Positions 1-7,302 of a stretch of DNA of 13,673 bases are shown one piece after another (the first letter of the stretch is position 1; the number at the start of each line of letters is the position of its first letter). The DNA comes from an uncultured Eubacteriales bacterium (GTDB taxonomy: Bacteria > Bacillota > Clostridia > Oscillospirales > Acutalibacteraceae). A program made the position numbers and the translations under genes. The notes under the pieces are model-generated. The model was not told where the DNA came from. It saw only the letters and a list, made by a program, of their open reading frames with translations, and did not search any database. The stretch is taken from the NCBI GenBank assembly GCA_900317215.1, contig ONFW01000160.1, positions 1-13,673 on the forward strand. The letters run 5' to 3'.

Positions 1-62
1 CCCTTCAGGGTCACCGTGCCTGATCTATTTTCCTCTGTTTTAATTCAGAACAAGTGCTGTTA

Positions 63-911
63 TTATTTCTTCTTGTTCTTTTTATCAGCGTTCCTGTCTT
101 CATCAAAATCATCGCCGTAATCAAGCTTGTCGATCTCATCGAGCTCAGGGTCACTGAATTCGGTATGCTCCTCATTCTTTTTATTGTCAGTCTTCTTTTC
201 GGTCACGTCTTTTTCAGATAGTCTGACAGCTTTATTGTTCTTCTTGTTATCCCTGACCGTAACAGAAGGGATGACCCCCTCCGCCTCCATTTCCTTGACG
301 GTCTTTTTGAGCCTCTTGGACAACACCAGTACCGAAAAAGCGTCCCATACGCCGCTGATAATAAGCGCACAGCCTGCTATTATCGTAACCATGGACGCAA
401 GCCCCGCCTCGCTGTCTACCCAGCCCGGTTTTATCAAAGCGATTACACCCAATGCGGTCAATACAGCAGCAGCAAAAAAGTGCAGCCACCACTTATATAT
501 TCCCACCTTGAAATAGTTTATCGCGTTCTGCAGCTTGAATACCGCAGCAATAAACACCGCAAGCACAAGAACAGAATTCAGTATGTTGGAGAATCTGTTG
601 GGGTCAGCAATAAAAAATATACCAAAGCCGATCATTGCTGCGCCCACAACAAGTGCGTTAGAACCGAAAGCCTCATCCTTTTTCAGTCTGAGAAAGGTAA
701 TGCAATGCAGAACGCCCCAGATACAAAGCACACAGCCGAGTATCTGTCCGATAAATTCGTTGAATTTTCCGGGTATAATGACCATAACCAGCCCAAGAAC
801 GATCATTGCAAGATTGATAATGAAGATTTCAGTCTTTATCTCATGATATTTGTTTCTCAGCATATCGTAGGCACTGATCTCCCCGGCTGTTTCCTTCTGT
901 TTTTTTGACAT
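63..911 (-). CDS. DUF308/HdeD-like polytopic membrane protein with charged C-terminal tail
   Basis: This is a 282-residue protein with about six predicted membrane helices (roughly residues 28-47, 54-74, 86-103, 108-128, 142-160 and 170-190). Three helices carry the short repeated pattern typical of DUF308/HdeD proteins, a Gly in the helix with Pro-Gly or Pro-Asn at its end (G40..PG48, G97..DPN105, G155..KPG163). Residues 200-282 form a cytoplasm-type tail very rich in Lys, Glu and Asp that ends in a run of Lys/Asn. The reading frame stays open upstream to 1031, but that extension runs into a terminator hairpin and has no ribosome binding site. The ATG at 911 follows AAAGGGAGG and lies below a good promoter at 948-976, so I chose it. 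Bacterial DUF308 proteins are mostly uncharacterised (HdeD of E. coli is linked to acid resistance). The specific role here is unknown. Family assignment is likely, function is not. Confidence 0.75.
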   Translation of the reverse strand: MSKKQKETAGEISAYDMLRNKYHEIKTEIFIINLAMIVLGLVMVIIPGKFNEFIGQILGCVLCIWGVLHCITFLRLKKDEAFGSNALVVGAAMIGFGIFFIADPNRFSNILNSVLVLAVFIAAVFKLQNAINYFKVGIYKWWLHFFAAAVLTALGVIALIKPGWVDSEAGLASMVTIIAGCALIISGVWDAFSVLVLSKRLKKTVKEMEAEGVIPSVTVRDNKKNNKAVRLSEKDVTEKKTDNKKNEEHTEFSDPELDEIDKLDYGDDFDEDRNADKKNKKK

Positions 912-947
912 AGCCTTAGCCTCCCTTTGGATATTATCATTACTGAA

Positions 948-976
948 ATTATACCATTTTATTCCGTTTTTGTATA
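948..976 (-). promoter_or_regulatory. Sigma-A type promoter for the DUF308 gene
   Basis: On the minus strand TATACA (971-976) and TATAAT (948-953) are separated by exactly 17 bp. The start site would fall near 941, giving a leader of about 30 nt that contains the AAAGGGAGG ribosome binding site. With the terminator at 1037-1069 just upstream, this makes the DUF308 gene a separate transcription unit. Confidence 0.6.
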
Positions 977-1030
977 TAGATTTAGCCAGACAATATTCCA
1001 CAAAATAATCCTCCGTTTTTATACGGCGCA

Positions 1031-1072
1031 AAAATCAGGACTGCCCCGCTATCCTTGCGTGGCAGTCCTTTT
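1031..1072 (-). terminator. Hairpin terminator after the citrate synthase / membrane protein unit
   Basis: A perfect 9-bp inverted repeat, AGGACTGCC at 1037-1045 and GGCAGTCCT at 1061-1069, has a 15-nt loop. On the minus strand it is followed by GATTTTTG, a T-rich stretch. It begins 16 nt after the stop codon of the 1085-2182 gene. The other flank is TTTTGC, so it could work weakly on the plus strand too, but no plus-strand gene ends here. Confidence 0.7.
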
Positions 1073-1084
1073 GCTGCGTAATTA

Positions 1085-2182
1085 TCACATATTATCAAGC
1101 ATGTCAAGAAGCTCGTCTACTCCGTCTCCGCCCTTACCGGTGTTTTCTTTACCGTCCTTATCTTCGCCGGAGTCTTCGGCCTTTTTTTCTTCCTGAACAT
1201 TCACATCAGAATCATCGTTACCGGCCTTTTCATCCACAAGCTCCTCGGGCTTTTCACCAGAGCTGCTCTTTCCGTCTTCTGCGGGCTTTTCAGCCTCTCC
1301 GGAGTTCTCGTCCTCGTCAAGAGTAAGGCTGAGCTCTTCTTCGATCGGATCAGGCTCCGACTTTGACGCAATACTGCGTGTCGAGGCTGAAAGTATCTCT
1401 GCAAGGAAGAAAAACGCGTAAAAGGCAAAGGCAAGATCACCGCAGATCGTCATTATATTCGTTATAGTAGGTTCAACGATCTGAGTATCGATATTCGTGA
1501 CCGTTTGTCCGCCCATTGACATCTTGATGAACAGGTCAGCAGATACGATAAGGCTGAGCATGATAAATACCGTTCCGTATACCGAAGCCCTGCGTATAGC
1601 AAGCTTATTGTTGATGCCTGCAAAGAACATCGACTGATAAAACAGGAACATAATGAGGAAGCCTACCTCAATGATGTCAAACAGTTCAACAGCCTTGAGC
1701 GACTTCTGAGTATAGTCGACAAACACAGAGATAAAGCGCAGGCAGCACCACACAGGCACAATAAGCGCAACAACGGGAGCCTTTTTCATGCCGTTGCTTC
1801 CTGTAAACGAAACACACGCCTCATAGAGAAGGACAAATCCCGCCGCTATAGCGAAGATGTTTTCCGCAAGATTTACCTCCTTGAGCGTGATGAGCTTGAC
1901 CACGCCTGTGCCGATGAGAGCAACTGAAGCAATAAACCCAAAAACACCGCAGATATAATTCTTGCCTGGCTCAGCGGAAAAATTCTTTTTTCTGTCACTG
2001 AGGCTGAGGATATAACCGATGATGAACAAAAGTATGAAGCAGACCGCGACAGTGATATTACATACATCAGAGTTAAAAATAAAGCCGTCTCCGTAAACAT
2101 TGAAGATAGTATCGCAAAGCTTTATGACTGCGCCTATCACAGTGAGCGCAATGGCAGGGAACAAGAGCCTTCTCAGGTTCAT
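1085..2182 (-). CDS. Unknown eight-helix membrane protein, downstream of citrate synthase
   Basis: I do not recognise this 365-residue protein. It has about eight hydrophobic segments (roughly 5-27, 41-62, 77-98, 107-126, 135-155, 167-189, 200-219 and 242-264). A C-terminal tail of about 90 residues (275-365) follows, low in complexity and dominated by Glu, Asp, Lys, Ser and Gly. The tail ends in a short hydrophobic-acidic segment, VDELLDMLDNM, that could be an amphipathic peptide or interaction motif. A GTG at 2191 is in frame, but it overlaps the ribosome binding site. The ATG at 2182 sits 8 nt after AAGGAG and is preferred. The start codon is only 23 nt after the citrate synthase stop, with no hairpin between, so the two genes are probably co-transcribed. 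No transporter signature or catalytic motif is visible. It could be a sensor, a small-molecule carrier or a structural membrane protein, and the sequence does not decide. Confidence 0.7.
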   Translation of the reverse strand: MNLRRLLFPAIALTVIGAVIKLCDTIFNVYGDGFIFNSDVCNITVAVCFILLFIIGYILSLSDRKKNFSAEPGKNYICGVFGFIASVALIGTGVVKLITLKEVNLAENIFAIAAGFVLLYEACVSFTGSNGMKKAPVVALIVPVWCCLRFISVFVDYTQKSLKAVELFDIIEVGFLIMFLFYQSMFFAGINNKLAIRRASVYGTVFIMLSLIVSADLFIKMSMGGQTVTNIDTQIVEPTITNIMTICGDLAFAFYAFFFLAEILSASTRSIASKSEPDPIEEELSLTLDEDENSGEAEKPAEDGKSSSGEKPEELVDEKAGNDDSDVNVQEEKKAEDSGEDKDGKENTGKGGDGVDELLDMLDNM

Positions 2183-2205
2183 TTTGACCACTCCTTTTTA
2201 TAGTT

Positions 2206-3567
2206 TTATCTTTCTTTTATAGGCGTATATTTCTTTGAGCTGACCATTGCTCTGTAGGCAGGTCTTATTATCCTGCCGCCGTAGGTAACCTCTTCTATTC
2301 TGTGGGCGCACCAGCCAGCTATTCTTGAAATTGCGAACAGGGGCGTGAACAGCTCGCTCGGAATTCCGAGCATATCATAGACAAAGCCCGAATAGAAATC
2401 AACATTTGCACAGATGACCTTATTGCTTTTCTTGACCTCAGCCATGACCCTTGGCGTGATCCTCTCGACCGTTTTGTACAGCTCATATTCCTTAGTCATA
2501 TCCTTTTCGAGCGCAAGCTTTTCGGCCGTCTCCTTGAGCATCACCGCTCTGGGATCGGAGTAGGTATAGATAGCATGGCCGAAGCCGTAGATAAGTCCGC
2601 TTCCGTCACCCTTTTCCTTTCTGACTATAGCAGCAAGGTGGTCATATATCTGCTCATCATCCTCCCAATCCTTAACATCATTTTTCAGCTCCTGCATCAT
2701 CCTTCTCACACGGAGATTCGCTCCTCCGTGACGGGGACCCTTAAGCGCTCCGATAGCCGCCGAAACGGTAGCATATGTATCCGTTCCGGAGGAAGAAAGC
2801 ACTCTTGCCGCAAAGGTGGAGTTATTTCCTCCGCCGTGTTCCGCATGGAGTATCATGCAAAGATCAAGCAGCTTTGCCTCGGTGTCTGTAAAGTGCATAT
2901 CCGGCCTCAGCGCACGGAGTATAGATTCGCTCGTTGAGAGCCTCAGATCAACCGGGTGAAAGAACATACTGCCCTTATCAAAGACTCTGACCTTTACCTG
3001 ATATGCATAGGTCATGATCGTCGGCAGACAGGCAATAAGTGTTATAGACTGTCTCATTATATTTTCAAGCGAGGTATCGTCGGGATCGTCATCAAAGGAA
3101 TACAGAGCAAGGACGGATCTTCCAAGCTTGTTCATAATATCCTTTGAGGGAGATTTCATTATCATATCCTCGACAAAGCCGTCGGGAAGCTCACGCAATC
3201 TGCCAAGGGTATCCTTGAACCTTTCAAGCTGTTTTTCTGTCGGCAAAGAGCCGAAAAGAAGAAGCCATGATACCTCCTCATAACCAAAGCGGTTCTCCTT
3301 TATGCACGCATTTATGATATCACGGACATTTACTCCTCTGTAGGTCAGCTTGCCTTCGTCAGGCACCCTCACACCGTCGTCCATCATGAAGCCGTGGACG
3401 TTGCAGATATTTGTAAGACCAGCCATAACTCCGGTCCCGTCAGGATTACGAAGTCCTCTTTTTACTCCGTAGGTCTGATAATCCCCGGGATTGAATCCGT
3501 TGTATCGGCGGTATTCATCGCAGAGATATTTCAGATGCTCATTCAATTTCTCTGTATCCTTCAACAT
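2206..3567 (-). CDS. gltA: Citrate synthase
   Basis: This 453-residue enzyme condenses acetyl-CoA with oxaloacetate to give citrate and CoA in the cytosol. In an anaerobic fermenter that step mainly feeds 2-oxoglutarate and glutamate synthesis. The family catalytic residues are visible: His244 in HAEHGGGNNS, the GPRHGGAN segment (His280), His331 in YGFGHAIY with the following SDPRA, and the catalytic Asp390 in NVDFYSG. The length, and an N-terminal extension of some 50 residues containing YGVKRGLRNPDGTGV, fit the long citrate synthase form common in Clostridia. The ATG at 3567 has GAGG about 9 nt upstream. A consensus promoter lies at 3622-3650. A seven-codon open frame (ATG at 3595, TAA ending at 3572) sits in the leader but has no ribosome binding site. 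The gene heads a probable two-gene unit with the membrane protein at 1085-2182. Confidence 0.97.
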   Translation of the reverse strand: MLKDTEKLNEHLKYLCDEYRRYNGFNPGDYQTYGVKRGLRNPDGTGVMAGLTNICNVHGFMMDDGVRVPDEGKLTYRGVNVRDIINACIKENRFGYEEVSWLLLFGSLPTEKQLERFKDTLGRLRELPDGFVEDMIMKSPSKDIMNKLGRSVLALYSFDDDPDDTSLENIMRQSITLIACLPTIMTYAYQVKVRVFDKGSMFFHPVDLRLSTSESILRALRPDMHFTDTEAKLLDLCMILHAEHGGGNNSTFAARVLSSSGTDTYATVSAAIGALKGPRHGGANLRVRRMMQELKNDVKDWEDDEQIYDHLAAIVRKEKGDGSGLIYGFGHAIYTYSDPRAVMLKETAEKLALEKDMTKEYELYKTVERITPRVMAEVKKSNKVICANVDFYSGFVYDMLGIPSELFTPLFAISRIAGWCAHRIEEVTYGGRIIRPAYRAMVSSKKYTPIKER

Positions 3568-3621
3568 TCCTTAATTCCTCATTTCATCTTCCATTGTTAA
3601 TCAAATAAAAACTCATACTAT

Positions 3622-3650
3622 ATTTTACATCTATTTCCGATTTATGTCAA
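3622..3650 (-). promoter_or_regulatory. Strong promoter for citrate synthase
   Basis: On the minus strand a perfect TTGACA (3645-3650) is followed after 17 bp by TAAAAT (3622-3627), a 5 of 6 match to the -10 consensus. The start site would be near 3615, giving a leader of about 48 nt before the citrate synthase ATG. Confidence 0.8.
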
Positions 3651-4172
3651 CAATATGATTCATGTCAGACTCGTGTCAATCCGAAACAAAACAGACTGTA
3701 TATTTTACTATATAATTTGTAATTATGATAAAATTCTTGACAAAAAGGTGAGGTTTAGTATAAAATATACGATAGGCGAGAAGATATTGAGCTTTTCGTT
3801 CTATCAGGTTTATACCTTATTTCCTGTTTTCATCTCAATGCTGCCGTTGGGATATGATATATTTATTATTTATTCTTTCTGTTAAAGATTACCGACTATT
3901 CTTTTAGTATTTGAGTGCAAGCTGCGGCTTATCCATAAGCTTTTTCCTGTGGATATGCCGTTTATACGGAGAATGAATCACCTGACTCATATTTCGTGAT
4001 ATCACCTGCATATTATAATGCCGCTTTTGGCAATAAAGGAGTTAATGATCAAATAAACAGTCTGAAAATGTATATCCGAATTATTATCCCCGGCACCTTG
4101 AGCTGATGTATAGATCTTTTATATGGTATAACAAAAATGATCAGAAATCAAATCAGGAGGTGTCAAAAAACA
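3651..4172. other. Long non-coding region upstream of RNase Y
   Basis: About 520 bases hold no convincing gene. Open frames here lack ribosome binding sites or start upstream of the only good promoter. What I see is a plus-strand promoter at 3737-3766; a GCTTAT/ATAAGC inverted repeat (3927-3940) followed by TTTTT that could be a weak terminator or attenuator; two inverted DnaA-box-like ninemers (3929-3937 and 3948-3956); a CCGT/ACGG hairpin with a TTAT loop (3958-3969); a perfect GTGATATCAC palindrome (3996-4005); a direct repeat ATCACCTG (3977-3984 and 4001-4008); and a GCC/GGC hairpin near 4020-4031, closely followed by AAAGGAG with a three-codon frame. The region may be a long structured RNase Y leader, a small RNA gene, or both. 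Confidence 0.5.
3737..3766 (+). promoter_or_regulatory. Promoter reading toward RNase Y
   Basis: A perfect TTGACA (3737-3742) is followed by TATAAA after 16 bp (3759-3764) or the overlapping TAAAAT after 18 bp (3761-3766). It is the best plus-strand promoter upstream of RNase Y but lies about 400 bp before the start codon. It therefore implies either a very long leader or a separate short transcript. A nearer promoter cannot be excluded, since TATAAT occurs at 4014-4019 without a good -35. Confidence 0.55.
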
Positions 4173-5726
4173 ATGGAACCGTTCGTAGCGATCTTATTGA
4201 TCGTCGGAGTATCGCTGGTGGTCGGAGCCGCAGCTTTCTTTATCGGCATTCAGGTTCGCAAAAAGGTCGGAGAGAGCAAAATAGGCTCTGCCGAGGAAGA
4301 AGCTAAAAGACTGATCGAAGAAGCACAGCGTGAAGCTGAGGCCACCAAAAAAGAAGCGGTAATAGCGGGCAAGGATGAAGCCCACAAGCTGCTGACTGAT
4401 GCTGAGCATGAGATCTCGGACAGAAGAAAGGAGATCCAGCGTCAGGAACGAAGGATCCAGCAAAAAGAAGAATCCGTTGAGAAAAAGCTTGAAAACCTTG
4501 AAAAGAAGGACGAGACTGTAAACCAGAAGATCAAGGCCGCAGAACAGCGCCTGCAGGAGGCGGAAAAGCTAAAGCAGGGACAGCTTGACGTGCTCGAAAA
4601 AATATCCGGCTTTACTCAGGAGCAGGCAAAGGCTTATATTCTTGACAGTCTTGACGGTGAGCTTGCTCATGAAAAAGCAGTCAAGATCATGGAATACGAG
4701 CAGAAAACCAAGGAGCAGTGCGAAAAAGCCGCAAGAGAGATCATTTCACTTGCGATCCAGCGTGTCGCAGCAGACCATGTAAGCGAATCAACTGTATCTG
4801 TCGTTCCTCTGCCGAGTGATGAGATGAAAGGACGCATCATAGGACGTGAGGGCAGAAATATCAAGGCTATCGAAACTCTCACAGGAGTTGATCTCATAAT
4901 CGATGATACGCCTGAGGCTATCACTCTTTCGTGCTTTGAGCCTGTAAAGAGAGAGATCGCTAAGCTTACCCTTGAAAAGCTTATCTCAGACGGCAGGATC
5001 CATCCCGCAAGGATAGAAGAAATGTATGAAAAAGCCCGCCGTGACGTTGACCACATGATAAGATCCGAGGGAGAGAGGGCTATCATAGAGGCCGGAATAA
5101 ACGGCATACATCCTGAGCTTGTCAAGCTGCTGGGAAGGCTTCATTTCCGCACAAGCTATGGTCAGAATGTTCTAGACCATTCGCTTGAAGTCGCTTATCT
5201 TGCAGGCATCATGGCTTCTGAGCTTGGGCTTGAGCCTACAATGGCTCGCAGAGCTGGACTTCTTCACGATATAGGCAAGGCTCTCGATCACGAGATCGAA
5301 GGCTCGCATATAGAGATCGGTGTTGACGTTGCCCGCAAATACAAGGAGAGCGAAACTGTTATCCATGCTATCCACGCTCATCACGGCGATGTTGAGGCCA
5401 AGACCATAATTGCCTGTCTTGTTCAGGCTGCAGATGCAATATCTGCAGCAAGACCCGGAGCAAGGCGTGAGAATCTTGAGAACTACATCAAGAGACTTGA
5501 AAAGCTTGAGGAGGTCGCATCGTCCTTTGAAGGCGTTGAGCGCAGCTTTGCGATACAGGCCGGCAGAGAAATACGCATCATAGTCAAGCCCGAGGTCATC
5601 AAGGATGACGGAATGGTGCTTTTAGCCCGTGATATTTGCAAAAAGATCGAAGAGGAAGTCGAATATCCCGGTCAGATAAAGGTAAATATAATAAGAGAAT
5701 CAAGGGCTATCGAATACGCCCGCTGA
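4173..5726 (+). CDS. rny: Ribonuclease Y
   Basis: This 517-residue membrane-anchored endoribonuclease makes initiating cuts in mRNA decay and is a central component of the Firmicute RNA degradation machinery. The full family architecture is present. It has one N-terminal transmembrane helix (residues 4-26), a long charged coiled coil (about 35-145) and a KH RNA-binding domain with the GRIIGREGRNIKAIE signature (220-234). An HD hydrolase domain follows, with His336, the metal-binding pair His365-Asp366 in LLHDIGK, the HAHHGD segment (401-406) and Asp421 in QAADAIS, and then the usual C-terminal domain. An in-frame ATG at 4137 exists upstream, but the ATG at 4173 starts the protein directly at the membrane helix and follows AGGAGGTG by 10 nt, so I chose it. 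The length matches the family norm of about 520. It is followed by two hairpins and appears monocistronic. Confidence 0.97.
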   Translation: MEPFVAILLIVGVSLVVGAAAFFIGIQVRKKVGESKIGSAEEEAKRLIEEAQREAEATKKEAVIAGKDEAHKLLTDAEHEISDRRKEIQRQERRIQQKEESVEKKLENLEKKDETVNQKIKAAEQRLQEAEKLKQGQLDVLEKISGFTQEQAKAYILDSLDGELAHEKAVKIMEYEQKTKEQCEKAAREIISLAIQRVAADHVSESTVSVVPLPSDEMKGRIIGREGRNIKAIETLTGVDLIIDDTPEAITLSCFEPVKREIAKLTLEKLISDGRIHPARIEEMYEKARRDVDHMIRSEGERAIIEAGINGIHPELVKLLGRLHFRTSYGQNVLDHSLEVAYLAGIMASELGLEPTMARRAGLLHDIGKALDHEIEGSHIEIGVDVARKYKESETVIHAIHAHHGDVEAKTIIACLVQAADAISAARPGARRENLENYIKRLEKLEEVASSFEGVERSFAIQAGREIRIIVKPEVIKDDGMVLLARDICKKIEEEVEYPGQIKVNIIRESRAIEYAR

Positions 5727-5741
5727 AAACCACGCATATAT

Positions 5742-5778
5742 GGGCTGTTGCAAAAAACATGTTTTGCAGCAGCCCTTT
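5742..5778 (+). terminator. Hairpin after RNase Y
   Basis: A 14-bp stem with one G-U type pair joins the GGGCTGTTGCAAAA arm (5742-5755) to TTTTGCAGCAGCCC (5762-5775), with a short loop, and TTT follows. It starts 16 nt after the RNase Y stop. The T-tract is short, so the hairpin may act mainly as a 3'-end stabiliser, with the stronger terminator at 5851-5894 as back-up. Confidence 0.65.
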
Positions 5779-5850
5779 AAGTTACGGCTCTTATGATCCT
5801 GTCCGATCCGCCTATTCATCAGCACGGAGCATCTGACAACCCCTTCTGAC

Positions 5851-5894
5851 AAAAAGAGACTGCCGCACACCAGATGTGCCGCAGTCTCTTTTTT
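5851..5894. terminator. Bidirectional terminator between RNase Y and the HD-GYP gene
   Basis: AAAAAGAGACTGC...GCAC at 5851-5868 pairs with GTGCCGCAGTCTCTTTTT (5876-5893), with a single mismatch and a 7-nt loop. It has T-runs on both strands (TTTTTT on plus, TTTTTGTC on minus). It lies just after the stop of the minus-strand gene at 5903 and downstream of RNase Y, so it can end both converging transcripts. Confidence 0.85.
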
Positions 5895-5902
5895 ATTTGT
5901 AG

Positions 5903-7195
5903 TCAGGAATTGGCGATCACCGCACGCCATGCATTGCTGTGCCTGAACATCTCGAGCAGCTCACCGTCAATGCTCCCCTCCTTCGCCATATCGCCAAGTA
6001 CATCGAAGGCTTTTTCCGGAGACATGGCCTTCTTATATGGTCGCTCACTTGAAGTCAGAGCCTCGAAGATATCAAGGATCGTAAGCAGTCTTACCTCCTT
6101 TGGGATCTCATTTGCCTTAAGATGATCGGGATAGCCCTTGCCGTTGAGCAATTCATGATGACACGACGCCCAGAACGGGATCATCTCATACGCCTCAGGA
6201 AATAGCACCTGAGACAGAATACTTTTTGTCGCAGTAACATGACTCTGCATTACTGCTCTTTCTTCATCGGTCAGCGTACCCTTTCGCACAGACAGAGCCG
6301 TTATCTCCTCTTTTGTAAACAAGGAGCTGACTCCTCCGACATCCTCATATTTCATTTTCGCAAGCTCTCCAACTCGTTCAAGCATTTCATCTGTAAGAAA
6401 GCCTGAAGTATTGATCTTCATTATGAGATCATATATTTCATCAAGCTGACTGTCGGTTATCCCATGCTGAGGACTTCTTCCCTCATAGGCCGCAATTTTA
6501 TTTAACAGCTTGACCTTTATAAAGCGCTCTTTGATGATATCAGCTCTTCCGCCGAGCCTGTCAGCCTTATCCATAACCTTGAGCGGAACGACAAGTTTTC
6601 CGATATCATGCAGCCATACACTCATCAGAAAGGCGTGTCTCTGTGTATTATCAAGCTTCCAGTCTCCTCTCTGCCCCTCGGTGCTGTTCAAAAAAGCACT
6701 TGCCATCAGCACCATGTTCTGTGTGTGCTTGGCGTTATAGTGAGAGCGCGCTTCTATCGCAGTCGAAAGCGCCTGCACAAGAGAGTCAAGAAGTATCGTT
6801 ATCTGCTCAGAGTATCTTATCTTAAGCTCAGCCAATTCAGTGATGTCTCCGAGCACCACGATTATTCCCGCTCTCTCCTCCCCGTCATAAAGGTAGGAAC
6901 TGACAATATGTATCTGCTTTGTCACCTCTCCGTTATAATAAGGCACAAGGTTCTCGTGCTTCGACTGCGGATCATAGACCGCATCAAGCACTGCCTGATT
7001 GAAGCTGTCATTTTCCTCATACTCTATAAAAACATGACCGAATTTTTTGTTCAGCATAAGCTCTGCGCTCATGCTGAGTATTTTCTCCGCAGCAGGATTT
7101 ATATACATAATAGTGCCATCCCGCCCGAGAGTCATTACACCCTCAGACATATTGTCAAGCACCTTCTGAAAAGCAAGCTCGTTGGTCTCCTTCAT
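5903..7195 (-). CDS. PAS and HD-GYP domain signalling protein, probable cyclic-dinucleotide phosphodiesterase
   Basis: This is a 430-residue soluble protein. Residues about 8-120 form a PAS sensor domain (VLDNMSEGVMTLGRDGTI, then INPAAEKILS, and GDITELAELK at its end). A short helix links it to an HD-GYP hydrolase domain. Metal-site residues expected for HD-GYP enzymes are visible: Glu148 and His157 in AIEARSHYNAKH, His196-Asp197 and Lys200 in LHDIGK, His319, His346-His347, and Asp375 in LDIFEALTSSERPYKKA. The GYP motif reads HHELLNGKGYP, with Asn351 where most members have Asp. His196 and His319 are about 120 residues apart instead of about 30, so the catalytic domain carries an extra helical segment of about 90 residues (about 212-304). 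Known HD-GYP enzymes hydrolyse cyclic di-GMP or related dinucleotides. Substrate and PAS ligand are unknown here. The ATG at 7195 follows AAAAGGAG by 8 nt. Confidence 0.88.
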   Translation of the reverse strand: MKETNELAFQKVLDNMSEGVMTLGRDGTIMYINPAAEKILSMSAELMLNKKFGHVFIEYEENDSFNQAVLDAVYDPQSKHENLVPYYNGEVTKQIHIVSSYLYDGEERAGIIVVLGDITELAELKIRYSEQITILLDSLVQALSTAIEARSHYNAKHTQNMVLMASAFLNSTEGQRGDWKLDNTQRHAFLMSVWLHDIGKLVVPLKVMDKADRLGGRADIIKERFIKVKLLNKIAAYEGRSPQHGITDSQLDEIYDLIMKINTSGFLTDEMLERVGELAKMKYEDVGGVSSLFTKEEITALSVRKGTLTDEERAVMQSHVTATKSILSQVLFPEAYEMIPFWASCHHELLNGKGYPDHLKANEIPKEVRLLTILDIFEALTSSERPYKKAMSPEKAFDVLGDMAKEGSIDGELLEMFRHSNAWRAVIANS

Positions 7196-7225
7196 TTTTG
7201 TATCTCCTTTTCTGCGCTTTCCTCA

Positions 7226-7254
7226 AAGATACCACATTCTTATCCTCCTGTCAA
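7226..7254 (-). promoter_or_regulatory. Promoter for the PAS/HD-GYP gene
   Basis: On the minus strand TTGACA (7249-7254) and TATCTT (7226-7231) have a 17-bp spacer. The -35 is perfect and the -10 matches 4 of 6. The -35 touches the first copy of the 23-bp direct repeat, an arrangement expected for an activator or repressor site. The leader is about 25 nt. Confidence 0.65.
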
Positions 7255-7298
7255 TCCTCCACCTTTTGTACTGTGTATCCTCCACCTTTTGTGCTGTG
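7242..7298. repeat. Tandem direct repeat in the divergent control region
   Basis: Two 22-bp copies, ATCCTCCACCTTTTGT-A/G-CTGTG, occur at 7254-7275 and 7277-7298 and differ at one base (period 23 bp). A third partial copy, ATCCTCC at 7242-7248, is followed by TGT, as if the middle of a unit were missing. The array fills the space between the -35 of the HD-GYP gene (7249-7254) and the -35 of the dehydratase gene (7303-7308). It is likely a protein-binding site. Read on the minus strand each unit begins ACAG.ACAA. Confidence 0.85.
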
Positions 7299-7302
7299 GC
7301 TA

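Noticed and set aside
1..62. CCCTTCAGGG at the left edge considered as part of a terminator for the DUF308 gene
   Set aside because: The palindrome is short, no T-run is visible, and the window ends there, so nothing can be concluded.
480..908. Plus-strand open frames opposite the DUF308 gene and similar frames opposite other genes
   Set aside because: They lie antisense to clearly coding sequence, lack ribosome binding sites and show no recognisable protein features.
912..1031. In-frame 40-codon upstream extension of the DUF308 gene
   Set aside because: It overlaps the promoter for the same gene, starts inside a terminator hairpin and has no ribosome binding site. The ATG at 911 has a strong one.
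3572..3595. Seven-codon open frame in the citrate synthase leader (minus strand)
   Set aside because: There is no ribosome binding site before its ATG, and a frame this short is expected by chance. A leader peptide is not supported.
3655..3885. Plus-strand open frame of 76 codons upstream of RNase Y
   Set aside because: It begins before the only good promoter of the region, has no ribosome binding site, and its composition (Ile, Phe and Tyr rich) simply mirrors AT-rich non-coding DNA.
3929..3956. Inverted pair of DnaA-box-like ninemers (TTATCCATA and the complement of ATATCCACA)
   Set aside because: There are only two imperfect boxes, with no dnaA/dnaN neighbours and no box cluster. This is not evidence for a replication origin.
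7254..7298. Direct repeats considered as a CRISPR remnant
   Set aside because: There are only two full copies with a one-base gap, no spacers and no cas genes. The position between promoters points to an operator.
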